A program made the position numbers and the translations under genes. Under the pieces are notes generated by a model. It was given only the letters and a program-made list of their open reading frames with translations. It had not been told where the DNA came from and ran no database searches. This document shows positions 29,709-38,002 of a stretch of 38,067 nucleotides of DNA, in pieces. Numbering within the stretch: the stretch's first letter is position 1; each line of letters begins with the position of its first letter. This DNA is from an uncultured Clostridia bacterium (GTDB taxonomy: Bacteria; Bacillota; Clostridia; Oscillospirales; Feifaniaceae), in assembly GCA_904420075.1 (NCBI GenBank), contig CAJFTX010000033.1:1-38067 (forward strand), given 5' to 3'.

Positions 29709-30737
29709 TTACCGGTCGTCTCCGGCGTCCGTCCCATCCTGTTGTCCGGTCTGATTCGCCTCCGGCGCCGCCGTGTTCTCCGGGTCCACCGGCGGGGTCC
29801 AGGTCTGTGCCGGAATCTCCGGCGGCGCGACGCCGAACGCCGCGCTTCCCCCTACCCCGCTGTAGGGCAGCGCGGTATGGTTTTTCTCCGCCTCTCCCGT
29901 CTCATAGAGATAGTTGTAGTAGAGAATATCCGCCGACATCTTATACGGCGCCACATAGATCACCAGAATCCCACAGGTGAGCGCGGTCAAAAGATACCAG
30001 GGTAAAAAGCTCAGCTCATAACCGACCGTCTCCCAGTAGTGCCCCTTCATATAGCCGGTGCCCACCCGGAACACCTCGCGGTTCTTCCAGTCCTTATTGC
30101 GCACCGAGGTGTAAATGACAAGCGTATAGCGCACAGCGACCAGCAGCGCCGCGAGCAGCATCGCCACCGAGACAATAATCGCGAGCAGAATCACAAGCAA
30201 CCCGACCGCAGCGGAGCCCATATATTCCGACCAGTATCCAAAATAGATACAGCCGAACATCAGAAAACCGTAGACCACTTCAATCAACAGCGTCCAGAGA
30301 AAAATCTTGACCGCATAGGAAATCGATACCTTCAGCGAGCGAGCGTAAAGTCCGCCGCTGCTGAAGTAGTTGAAAATTGCGCTGACACTCTGCCGGTTCC
30401 CGAGCGAGAGCTCGCGGTACCAGTCCAGAATGCCGAAGGCCAGAGGCATCGTGATAAAGAGCGAAATCGCCATCGACAGAAGAGAGCTCAGCGCAACGCC
30501 GCCCCACATTCGCGCCAGTGCCCAGAGCAGCTCGCGCATATTGTCATAGTAGTACGCGCTCTGTATGAGATAGGCGTTTCCTCCGATCATCGCCATCGCA
30601 ATCGCATTGATCACCATCGCAATCGCGAAGCTCACGCCGAGATTGATAAACATAATCCCGATCATCGCGCCGTAGTTTCCGCCCATAATGCGCTTCGCAT
30701 TCCACTTGATGTCTCTGCGGATCGAGCCCTTATCCAT
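29709..30737 (-). CDS. DUF975 family membrane protein
   Basis: The 342-residue protein matches the DUF975 family: a basic N-terminus KGSIRRDIKWNAKRIMGGNY, about six membrane segments between residues 23 and 270, and the conserved GLYARSLKVSI and GYMKGHYWETVGYELSF segments. A soluble, proline- and threonine-rich tail of about 65 residues follows. Function is unknown; members are common in Firmicutes and often lie near membrane or kinase genes. The ATG has AGGGAGGT upstream and a good promoter about 30 bases before it. Confidence 0.9.
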   Translation of the reverse strand: MDKGSIRRDIKWNAKRIMGGNYGAMIGIMFINLGVSFAIAMVINAIAMAMIGGNAYLIQSAYYYDNMRELLWALARMWGGVALSSLLSMAISLFITMPLAFGILDWYRELSLGNRQSVSAIFNYFSSGGLYARSLKVSISYAVKIFLWTLLIEVVYGFLMFGCIYFGYWSEYMGSAAVGLLVILLAIIVSVAMLLAALLVAVRYTLVIYTSVRNKDWKNREVFRVGTGYMKGHYWETVGYELSFLPWYLLTALTCGILVIYVAPYKMSADILYYNYLYETGEAEKNHTALPYSGVGGSAAFGVAPPEIPAQTWTPPVDPENTAAPEANQTGQQDGTDAGDDR

Positions 30738-30767
30738 GAAATGACCTCCCTCTATTGCTTTCTACCT

Positions 30768-30796
30768 ATTATAGCAGATTGCCCCTCTATTGAAAA
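30768..30796 (-). promoter_or_regulatory. Promoter of the DUF975 gene
   Basis: A perfect -10 TATAAT (30768-30773) is 17 bases from a -35-like TTTTCA (30791-30796), about 30 bases before the start codon. Confidence 0.75.
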
Positions 30797-30808
30797 GCAA
30801 AATATCCG

Positions 30809-31435
30809 CTATCTCGCGGCGCGCTCCTTTCTCTTGACAAAGTCCACAATCGTCTCGGCCACCGCATCGAACGGCAGCGTAGAACTATTGAGCGCGAGAT
30901 CAAAATTGCGCATATCCGCCCAGTTCTCTCCCGTGTAATAGGAGTAATAGTTCGCGCGGGTTTTGTCCGTCTTCTTGATCAGCGACTCGGCCTTCTCCCT
31001 GCTGAGGCCGTACCGCTCCTGCACCCTCTTGATCTTCTGCTCCTTCTCGCCGTAAAGGAATACCCGGACACAGCCGCGCTCCTCGCGCAGCAGATAGTTC
31101 GCGCAGCGCCCGACAATGACGCAGCTCTCCCGCTGGGCGAGCTTTCGGATGGTCTCCGTCTGCGCCAGATGCAGCTTATCCGCAAGCGGGAGCTCCCTTG
31201 TGATATTCGCGTTTCCGTCAACTACGAAGTTCCCCATCGAGAGCGAATAGAGAAAACTGTTTGTCGCGCGCTCATCCACCTTTTCAAAAATCTCGGGGTC
31301 GTATCCCCCCTCCTTCGCCGCAAGGGTGATGAGCTCCTTGTCGTAATAGGCGATGCCGAGCTTCTCCGCCACCAGCTTCGCAATCTCCCGGCCGCCGCTT
31401 CCAAACTCTCTGCCCACTGTGATAATTTTTTTCAT
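30809..31435 (-). CDS. Cytidylate kinase-like family protein
   Basis: The 208-residue protein begins MKKIITVGREFGSGGREIAK, the P-loop of the cytidylate-kinase-like (PF13189) family, with GRCANYLL near residue 120, an arginine-rich lid RVQERYGLSREKAE, and NYYSYYTGENWADMRNFDL, which are typical of this family in Clostridia. The family is widespread there but its nucleotide substrate is not firmly established; it is distinct from the essential Cmk. The start at 31435 is preferred over a longer frame to 31480 because it opens with the P-loop strand and has GGAG upstream. Confidence 0.9.
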   Translation of the reverse strand: MKKIITVGREFGSGGREIAKLVAEKLGIAYYDKELITLAAKEGGYDPEIFEKVDERATNSFLYSLSMGNFVVDGNANITRELPLADKLHLAQTETIRKLAQRESCVIVGRCANYLLREERGCVRVFLYGEKEQKIKRVQERYGLSREKAESLIKKTDKTRANYYSYYTGENWADMRNFDLALNSSTLPFDAVAETIVDFVKRKERAAR

Positions 31436-31629
31436 TCTATCATCTCCACTCTCTAAGTTGTAACAGATTTCCAGAATCACACGGTATGCAGCAGTCCTCT
31501 GTTATTTTTATTTTACCATTTTTTCTCTCAGTTTAACAGTCTATTCTTTCCCTTTTCAAAAGAGACGGAACAACGCATCCCCGTCATCAAAACTGTAAAT
31601 TTTATCCAATTCATCCCACGAAAAAGAGC

Positions 31630-31658
31630 TTGCTTTTTGTCTGTTTTACTCATATAAT
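31630..31658 (+). promoter_or_regulatory. Promoter of the beta-helix/SLH surface locus
   Basis: A -10 TATAAT (31653-31658) is 17 bases from a TTGCTT (31630-31635), in an AT-rich stretch about 45 bases before the beta-helix start. The 31436-31700 intergenic region separates divergent genes. Confidence 0.65.
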
Positions 31659-31700
31659 TTTTTTATAAACACTCTATTTTGTTTGGAAAGGATTTTATTC

Positions 31701-33983
31701 ATGAAATATACAACTGCGCACACCTCTCCTGAGAACAAGCCGAACACTGAGCGGCGTAAACTCTTAAAAATGATGGCCGTCGCCGGCGGCACGCTCGCCG
31801 CTGCCGGCTTTGTGAGCCCGCTGAAAGCGGTGGCCGCCACCGGCCGGCACAATGTGCTCAACGTATCCACCGTTGCGGAGCTAGACAAGCTCGAGGCGCT
31901 GGTGGACGGGGATCTCGTCTTCGTCGGCGGCTACTATAAAGCGGGCGACGGCGGCGCAAAGACGCTGCGCTGGTCCGCTTCCTCCACAAAGGCCGCAAAC
32001 GGCGGCACGGTTCACGGCTATGCCGGCTCCTCCGCCGGCCGGTTCGAGCTGGTGCACGACGGGCGGGTGGACTTCCGCGTCTTCGGCATCTTTGATGAAA
32101 CAACTCCTGCGGACGCCGCGTTTGACGCCTTCGCCGCCGACCCGTCGGTCAGCGTGATCGAGGCCTACTCCGCGCTCAACTTTCAAAAGCGGCACACCGT
32201 CACCCGCAGCAATCTGACTCTGGACTTCCGCGGATACGACGTCTACACCGACGGGATCGAGCCCGCCGCCGACGCAGAGAATCTGGAGCACTGTCCGCTC
32301 TTCCTCTTCACCGGCGAGATCGAGGGCACCGCCTCCTCCGTCACTCTCACAAGTCCGATGGACGCCTATACCGACGTCTATCAGGTCCCCTCCGGCTTTT
32401 CCGGCCAGGTTGGCGACTGGTATCTGATCGACAGCGACACAAACCCCGAGATGGCCGCCGAGGGGAGGACCTCCGCCATCGAACTCCAGCGGCTCGCAAT
32501 GGTGACGATGGCTGTCTCCGGCAAATACTGCTTCAACCACCGTCCCGGCTATCCGCTCGCCCGCGGGCGCAGTCTCACCTATCGGAAGGTGCGTCCGATC
32601 GAGAACATCACTGTGCGGAACATGAAGTTCCACGGCAAGCCGGGCGCAACCGGCACCGACGGCGTCCATCCGCTCGCCTTCCTCTATGCAGTCAACTGCA
32701 ACGTCTTCGGTCTCGACGGGCAGTACTCCTTTGCGGCGCTCATCTTCCGGCGGTACAACACCACCTACATCACCGAGAACTGTTCGCTCGTGGTGGATAA
32801 GAGTATCGTCAGTGCCGGCGGCCGCGGCTATCTCACCCAGCAGATGTTCTGCAACTACGGCACCGTGCGTAACTGCCGTCTCGCCTTCGGGCGGCACCTA
32901 AACGACTTCACCTGCAGCTCCTATATGCTGGTGGAGAACTGCCACTCGAACTACGATTACAACGGCGGTTTTGTCACCCACGGGCAGTACGAGCACGACC
33001 TCACCTATATCGGCAATTCGGGACTGATGAGCTTTGCCAACTCCAAAAAGCCCTGGGCCGCAAGCGCAAAAAACATCACCGTCAAGCGGCATACCGGCTG
33101 TAACCTCAATGCGGGCGACGGCTATTCTGTCAACCGCGTCTCCAACCTCACGGTGGAGGACTGCGCCATCTTCACCGACGGCGTCTCCGATCTCAGCGGT
33201 AACAGCCGGGTCAACGGCACCATCGCGCTTAACTGTGACGGGCTCTCGGTCAAGAACTGCAGCGCCTCCAACATGCTCTATCTGCTCGGCGTCTCGCAGA
33301 ACGGGACCCGGCCGAACTGTATCGAGGACTCCACTTTCAGCCTCAGCTATACCGAGTCGGGCACCCAGCAGCGCCCCTATTTCGGCTCGCTCGACCGGAG
33401 CGTGCGGATCAGCCAGCCGGTGACTTTCCGCGGCTGCACCTTCACCTCCGCCTCGGGTAAGCACTTCGACTTTAACGCGCCGGTCCGTTTTGAGCACTGC
33501 ACCTTCGAGGGAGATTCCAGCAACATCCTGCTCGCAACGAGCGCCGCTGCCTTTGTTGACTGCCGCTTTCACAAGGTCGGCCTCACATTGGAAGCGGACG
33601 GCGCGGTCCCCGCGGGCACGACCTTTAAAGGACAGGCCGCGCTGACGCTGACCCTCCGTGGCTGCTCCTTTGAGGGCTCCCTCTCCTCCGGCGCAGTCAC
33701 GCTGGGTGGCGCCGATGGGCTGCCTGCTCTCATCGAGCTGGACAGTGTCGTCTTCCAGCCGGACGGCAGCGCCGCATTTGTCCGCAACAGCGTATCCGCG
33801 GACAAGCTGCTCGGACTCAAGATGCGCGGCTGTACTGTCTCCGGCGGCACAACCGATCTCGCCGGTGGCGCGGGCGCCTACTGTATTATCTCAGACAACT
33901 ATCTCTCGCAGCACACCTTCCAGAATCTGCCCTCGAGTAAGGTTACCAATGAAAACGTTCTCGACGGCACCACCCTCGCATAG
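31701..33983 (+). CDS. Tat-signal right-handed beta-helix protein
   Basis: The 760-residue protein starts with a twin-arginine signal: ERRKLLK at residues 17-23, a moderately hydrophobic Ala/Gly region, and a likely cleavage near AVAA (43-46). The remainder has many short beta-strand coils with Cys/Asn/Gly turns (for example NLTVEDCAIFTDG, GLSVKNCSASNML, PVRFEHCTFEGDS, LTLRGCSFEGS) typical of pectate-lyase-like parallel beta-helices. About 20 cysteines lie at repeated positions in the helix. I see no catalytic triad of a known lyase, so function (glycan binding, hydrolysis or adhesion) is unknown. The ATG at 31701 has AAAGGA upstream. It is followed by the SLH protein with a 14-base gap, so the two are probably co-expressed. 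Confidence 0.85.
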   Translation: MKYTTAHTSPENKPNTERRKLLKMMAVAGGTLAAAGFVSPLKAVAATGRHNVLNVSTVAELDKLEALVDGDLVFVGGYYKAGDGGAKTLRWSASSTKAANGGTVHGYAGSSAGRFELVHDGRVDFRVFGIFDETTPADAAFDAFAADPSVSVIEAYSALNFQKRHTVTRSNLTLDFRGYDVYTDGIEPAADAENLEHCPLFLFTGEIEGTASSVTLTSPMDAYTDVYQVPSGFSGQVGDWYLIDSDTNPEMAAEGRTSAIELQRLAMVTMAVSGKYCFNHRPGYPLARGRSLTYRKVRPIENITVRNMKFHGKPGATGTDGVHPLAFLYAVNCNVFGLDGQYSFAALIFRRYNTTYITENCSLVVDKSIVSAGGRGYLTQQMFCNYGTVRNCRLAFGRHLNDFTCSSYMLVENCHSNYDYNGGFVTHGQYEHDLTYIGNSGLMSFANSKKPWAASAKNITVKRHTGCNLNAGDGYSVNRVSNLTVEDCAIFTDGVSDLSGNSRVNGTIALNCDGLSVKNCSASNMLYLLGVSQNGTRPNCIEDSTFSLSYTESGTQQRPYFGSLDRSVRISQPVTFRGCTFTSASGKHFDFNAPVRFEHCTFEGDSSNILLATSAAAFVDCRFHKVGLTLEADGAVPAGTTFKGQAALTLTLRGCSFEGSLSSGAVTLGGADGLPALIELDSVVFQPDGSAAFVRNSVSADKLLGLKMRGCTVSGGTTDLAGGAGAYCIISDNYLSQHTFQNLPSSKVTNENVLDGTTLA

Positions 33984-33997
33984 GAGGGGCGCCGACC

Positions 33998-36826
33998 ATG
34001 AAAAAAATACTCTCACTGTTTTTGGCCTTTGTGCTCTGTTTCTCTCTCGGGGCCCCGGCGCTCGCCGCGGAACCCGAGACATTTACCGACGGGGCCTTTC
34101 TCTATGAGAAACTAAACGACACCGAGGTCATGCTCTCCGGGCTCTCCGGCGCTGCGCCCACCTCAGGGCTCTCCATTCCGGAGCGCGCCTCGGACGGCTC
34201 GGCGGTTTACACTGTAACTGCGATCAAAAAATTTGCATTTTTCCGCACCGGAGTCGCAGGGGGACTCTCGCTTCCCGGCACGCTTACGCGCATCGGGGAG
34301 TACGCTTTTGCCGACTGCGATGGGCTCACAGGCGACCTCATACTCCCCGACTCGGTCACTCAGATCGAGGAGTCGGCTTTTGACGGCTGCGCAGGAATTA
34401 CCTCCGTGACGCTTCCGGCGTCGCTCCGCTCGATCGGCCCTTTTGCGTTCTCCGGCTGCCGCAGTCTCTCCGGAACCGTCGATCTCCCGGCCACAGTCAC
34501 TGAGGTCGGAAATTTTGCCTTCACCGACTGCCCCGGACTCGAGGCGCTCCGGTTCACCGGCGTCTCCGTCCCTGCCATCGGCTACACTATTGTCGACGGC
34601 GCTGAAAAGGTCTACTTCCGCGGAAGCGCGAGAGATGCCTACCTCTCCGCTCTCACCGGACGAGTAGGAGAGGCTGACCTTGTCGCGCTCTACGCGATCT
34701 CCGTCTCCACCTCGCTCGAACACGGCGCGCTCAGCTTCGTCGGCGACTCCCTGGTCGAAGCTGGGCAGACCATCTCGGTCACCGCACAGCCCTCGAGCGG
34801 CTATCTCACCGCCGAGGTAACCTATAACGGCACGTCGATGACCCCGATCTCCGGTACTGACTATGAATTTATCATGCCGGAGGCAGACGTCACGCTCTCG
34901 GCCGTCTTCTCTCCCTCCTCCGATGCGCAGCCGCCGGTGATCGCCGCGGTCTCGCCCGACCAGAGCGTGAAGGCGGGAGCCGATGTCACCCTGTCGGTTA
35001 CTGCAACCTCTCCGGATGGCGGCACGCTCTCCTATCAGTGGTATCAGAGCGCGGACGTCTCGGGTGCAAACGGCACTGAGATTCCCGGCGCGACCGCTTC
35101 GGCCTATCAGCCGTCCACCGCGGCTCCCGGCGTCTTCTACTACTACTGCGTTGTAACCAACACCAATGATACGGCGGCTGGTCAGAAAACCGCCACCACA
35201 ACCTCCCGGGTAATCACTCTCACTGTCGCTGAGCCGGTTGTGGACGCGCAGCCGCCGGTGATCACCGGCACCTCACCCGACCAGAGCGTCGACGAGGGGA
35301 CTTCCGTCCGCCTGTCGGTCACCGCAACCTCCCCCGACGGCGGCGTGCTCTCCTACCAGTGGTATCGGAGCGCGGACGCCTCAGGTGCAAGCGGCACTGA
35401 GATCGACGGTGCGACCGCTTCGACCTATCAGCCGTCCACCGCGGCCACCGGTGCTTTCTATTACTACTGTATTGTGACCAACACCCACGAAGACGCGCTC
35501 GGCCAGAAGTCCGCCGCCGTCACCTCGCGGGTGATTACCCTCACCGTAAATGAGGTCATCGTAGACGCGGCTCCTCCGGTGCTTACCGCAATCTCGCCCA
35601 ATCAGAGCGTTGGTAAAGGAACCACTCTTCGGCTGTCGGTCACCGCAACGTCTCCTGACGGCGGCGTGCTCTCCTACCAGTGGTATCGGAGCGCGGACAC
35701 CTCGGGTGCAAACGGCACTGAGATCGACGGCGCAACCGCTTCGACCTATCAGCCGTCCACCGCGGCCACCGGCGCTTTCTATTACTACTGTGTCATCACC
35801 AATACGAACGATCAGGTAAACGGCGCTCACACCGCTTCGCTCACCACGTCTGTCATCACAGTCACCGTGTCTGAGTCCTCCGGCGGCGGGGGAGGCGGCG
35901 GCGGCGGTGGCGGCGGTACCACCAAGGTGGATGCCGCGCCCCCTGTGATCGAGTCCTTCTCACTTGACCAGACGGTGGAACAGAACGCCGAGACTACACT
36001 CTCAGTGGTCGCCCGTTCGACCGATGGAGGTACACTCTCCTACCAGTGGTATCGGAGCGAAACAGAAGGAAGCACCGGCGGAGAGCGGATTGAGGGCGCT
36101 ACCGCCCCCAGTTATGCCCCGCCAACCGATATTGCCGGCGCCTATACCTATTACTGCGTTGTAACCAACACCAATCCTAAAGCCACCGGCTCCAAAACGG
36201 CGAGCACCACTACGCCCGCCGTTACCGTCACTGTTTTGGAACACTCGGAGGACTGCAACGGCGGCCCCGACTGCCCCTCTTATCACTTTACCGACGTGGA
36301 CGCCGGCATGTGGCACCACCTCTATGTGGACTATGTCGTCTCTCATCAGCTGATGAACGGTATCTCTGAGACCAGCTTCGCCCCTGACAGCACCCTCACC
36401 CGGGCAATGCTCGCTCAGATTCTCTACAACGCGGAGGGTGCTCCCGCATCTGACCGCAGCGCAGACTTTGGCGATGTGGACAGCGACGCCTGGTACTACA
36501 AGGCAATCGCCTTTGTAAGTTCCGAAGGCCTCATGGGCGGCTACGGCGACGGCCAGTTTGGGCCGGATGATTTCATCACCCGCGAGCAGCTCGTCACCAC
36601 GCTGTACCGTTACGCTGAAAAGACCGGGAAACCCGTCACCGCAGCCGGTGACCTCACCGGTTTCCCGGATGGTGCAAGCGTCTCCTCCTGGTCGCAGCGT
36701 GCGATGGAGTGGGCGATCGGTGCGGAGCTCATCTTCGGCCGGGACGACGGAACCCTCGATCCGACCGGCACCGCAACCCGCGCGGAAATCGCCGCGGTCC
36801 TCATGCGGTACTTCACCGCAGCTTGA
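33998..36826 (+). CDS. SLH surface protein with BspA-like and Ig-like repeats
   Basis: The 942-residue protein has a Sec signal peptide (residues 1-23, ending APALA). BspA-like leucine-rich repeats span about 50-205 (LPGTLTRIGEYAFADCDGL, LPDSVTQIEESAFDGCAGI, LPATVTEVGNFAFTDCPGL). A bacterial repeat ending FIMPEADVTLSAVF is at 230-308. Four Ig-like domains of about 107 residues follow from residue 309, the first three in strict 321-bp tandem, then a 12-glycine linker (628-639) and the fourth. Three SLH domains (about 758-942) anchor it to cell-wall polysaccharide. AGGAGGGG overlaps the stop of the upstream beta-helix gene. It is likely an adhesin or surface-layer component. Confidence 0.92.
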   Translation: MKKILSLFLAFVLCFSLGAPALAAEPETFTDGAFLYEKLNDTEVMLSGLSGAAPTSGLSIPERASDGSAVYTVTAIKKFAFFRTGVAGGLSLPGTLTRIGEYAFADCDGLTGDLILPDSVTQIEESAFDGCAGITSVTLPASLRSIGPFAFSGCRSLSGTVDLPATVTEVGNFAFTDCPGLEALRFTGVSVPAIGYTIVDGAEKVYFRGSARDAYLSALTGRVGEADLVALYAISVSTSLEHGALSFVGDSLVEAGQTISVTAQPSSGYLTAEVTYNGTSMTPISGTDYEFIMPEADVTLSAVFSPSSDAQPPVIAAVSPDQSVKAGADVTLSVTATSPDGGTLSYQWYQSADVSGANGTEIPGATASAYQPSTAAPGVFYYYCVVTNTNDTAAGQKTATTTSRVITLTVAEPVVDAQPPVITGTSPDQSVDEGTSVRLSVTATSPDGGVLSYQWYRSADASGASGTEIDGATASTYQPSTAATGAFYYYCIVTNTHEDALGQKSAAVTSRVITLTVNEVIVDAAPPVLTAISPNQSVGKGTTLRLSVTATSPDGGVLSYQWYRSADTSGANGTEIDGATASTYQPSTAATGAFYYYCVITNTNDQVNGAHTASLTTSVITVTVSESSGGGGGGGGGGGGTTKVDAAPPVIESFSLDQTVEQNAETTLSVVARSTDGGTLSYQWYRSETEGSTGGERIEGATAPSYAPPTDIAGAYTYYCVVTNTNPKATGSKTASTTTPAVTVTVLEHSEDCNGGPDCPSYHFTDVDAGMWHHLYVDYVVSHQLMNGISETSFAPDSTLTRAMLAQILYNAEGAPASDRSADFGDVDSDAWYYKAIAFVSSEGLMGGYGDGQFGPDDFITREQLVTTLYRYAEKTGKPVTAAGDLTGFPDGASVSSWSQRAMEWAIGAELIFGRDDGTLDPTGTATRAEIAAVLMRYFTAA
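34922..36240 (+). repeat. Tandem Ig-like repeat array, 321-bp period
   Basis: Units begin with an Asp-Ala-x-Pro-Pro-Val codon run at 34922, 35243 and 35564 (exactly 321 bp apart) and at 35930 after a glycine-rich linker. Units 2 and 3 share long nearly identical stretches, for example around 35343-35377 and 35663-35697. Confidence 0.93.
35882..35917 (+). repeat. Twelve-glycine codon tract
   Basis: Twelve consecutive GGN codons of mixed third base make a flexible hinge between Ig-like units 3 and 4. Mixed codons make simple slippage less likely than in a homopolymer. Confidence 0.9.
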
Positions 36827-36866
36827 CCTGACATCCGCGGAGTTCCATCTACGCAAATACAACAAA

Positions 36867-36900
36867 AGGGCCTCACACCTATAAAAAGGTGTGAGGCCCT
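36867..36900. terminator. Terminator at the 3' end of the candidate RNA
   Basis: A 14-bp perfect stem AGGGCCTCACACCT with complement around a 6-base loop. On the minus strand it is followed by CCCTTTTGTTG, a U-tract. On the plus strand the following bases are not T-rich, so it mainly ends leftward transcription, while also separating the convergent SLH gene. Confidence 0.85.
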
Positions 36901-36904
36901 ATCA

Positions 36905-37205
36905 TATTCAGTCCTACGTACGGTTTTGCCCCCAAACGTCCCTCCTGATACGTCCGTCCTCGCCGTAACAGCCTCTCTTCTGCAGAGTAGTCTACATCCA
37001 GAGAGAGGGAAAACGCTTGTCGCCAGCACATCACAGGATATGGTATTTAGAGGGGACAGAAGATACCTGAGAAGGCCGGCATATATTCCTCAGCACGTTT
37101 TGTGCTCTCACGAATGCGGGAGCTCGTATCCAAGCAAATTTGATGGCCCGCCCGTTTCTCACCGGTAGAGGGTTATTTCTACTCTTCCACCCGTCGGACT
37201 CCGGC
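36905..37205 (-). ncRNA. Candidate structured non-coding RNA
   Basis: On the minus strand, a 9-bp closing helix with one mismatch joins 37192-37200 to 36910-36918, enclosing about 290 nt. Inside are hairpins: GTAGA/TCTAC (37178-37182 with 37165-37169), AGCAC/GTGCT (37102-37106 with 37092-37096), GCCGG/CTGGC (37076-37080 with 37022-37026) enclosing GGTAT/ATACC, and CCTCTCT/AGAGAGG (37002-37008 with 36972-36978). The terminator at 36867-36900 follows directly. No reading frame here has a ribosome site. I do not recognise the family; it is not tmRNA, SRP RNA or RNase P by their conserved motifs. I found no convincing promoter just upstream. Pairing was done by eye. Confidence 0.45.
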
Positions 37206-37959
37206 GCGCGTCCTCCTTCTTTCTGAAAGGATCAGAGCCCGGCAGTGTCCGTCAATGGCACTGGTCAAAACGGTGGCAGCAGCCGGCACAGTCATTTCAA
37301 AGAATCCCGCAGTCTCCAAACAGTTCCCCGTACAGAGCAGTCTCCAATTTCTTCAGCTCTCTACATAGCAAATCCATAAACGAAGTAAAACTCAGCTCAC
37401 CAGGACGCCTCTGCGCCGTGGTTTCAGCGTCGCTCTGCAAAAGACACACTCCACTTTTTTCTTCAGACAGCGTCTCCTTATCGACAGCGGCACACTCTCT
37501 GTGAAGCAGGGAACTTGTCACTCTATATACAGCAGCCGTTACATCGCAACAGGCGGCGCAGAGAAAGCCCCTTAACAAACAGACATAAATTTGAGGTCAG
37601 CCGCGCTCCCCGTCTATAAAGACAGATACGCCTCACAGAAAATACGACAGCGAAAAATAAAGGGATAGCGTTGCGCTCTTCCTCAGTAAATAACAGTTAT
37701 AATATAAGCTCCTCGCTTCTATCCCAATATGGCGTTTCAAATAAAACAGATTCATTTCCTCGTATCGAAAAAAGCAGCAGCACGCAAGCAAAAACGCTAT
37801 GATACAGGATATGCACTCACAGCGAATGGGGCCACACAGCGGCCGAACAGACGGCTTCTCACAACGGTCTACCGCTGCAGCCTCACCGCGATCCGGACGG
37901 CCAATATCCACCCGCTCCGCCGCATCTCACATATGTAGCAATCCCCCGGAGCAAATGGG
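37206..37959. other. Gene-poor region between candidate RNA and rRNA
   Basis: This 750-bp stretch has lower GC than the rest of the window. Two minus-strand frames exist, TTG-37297..37578 (93 residues, ending KKLETALYGELFGDCGIL) and ATG-37179..37295 (38 residues, ending RTRAGVRRVEE), but neither has a ribosome site, and codon third positions differ from neighbouring genes. They may be remnants of a decayed gene. A frame at 37633-37911 also looks spurious. A TATAAT-like sequence near 37693 is present without a -35. Confidence 0.5.
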
Positions 37960-37960
37960 A

Positions 37961-37992
37961 AAAAGGGGATCACACATCTGTGTGACCCCCTC
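37961..37992 (-). terminator. Terminator of the rRNA operon
   Basis: GGGG plus TCACACA pairs with TGTGTGA plus CCCC (one bulge), followed on the minus strand by TTTTT. It lies about a dozen bases after the 5S rRNA end. Confidence 0.9.
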
Positions 37993-38002
37993 ATATGCAT
38001 TG

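Noticed and set aside
30039-30938. Plus-strand 299-codon frame opposite the DUF975 gene
   Set aside because: The minus-strand gene has promoter, ribosome site and membrane topology; the plus-strand frame has none.
31881-32897. Minus-strand 338-codon frame opposite the beta-helix gene
   Set aside because: Shadow of the plus-strand gene, which has a signal peptide, promoter and ribosome site.
35882-35917. Glycine tract as a phase-variation switch
   Set aside because: The codons are mixed GGC/GGG/GGA/GGT rather than a homopolymer, and any three-base change would keep the frame.
36905-36925. ACGTACGG motif recalling group II intron domain V
   Set aside because: The partner strand of domain V, its AGC triad and the other intron domains are absent, and no reverse transcriptase is nearby.
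37297-37578. 93-residue minus-strand frame near the rRNA
   Set aside because: It starts with TTG without a ribosome site, has atypical codon use and no recognisable domain; it is listed only as a possible remnant.
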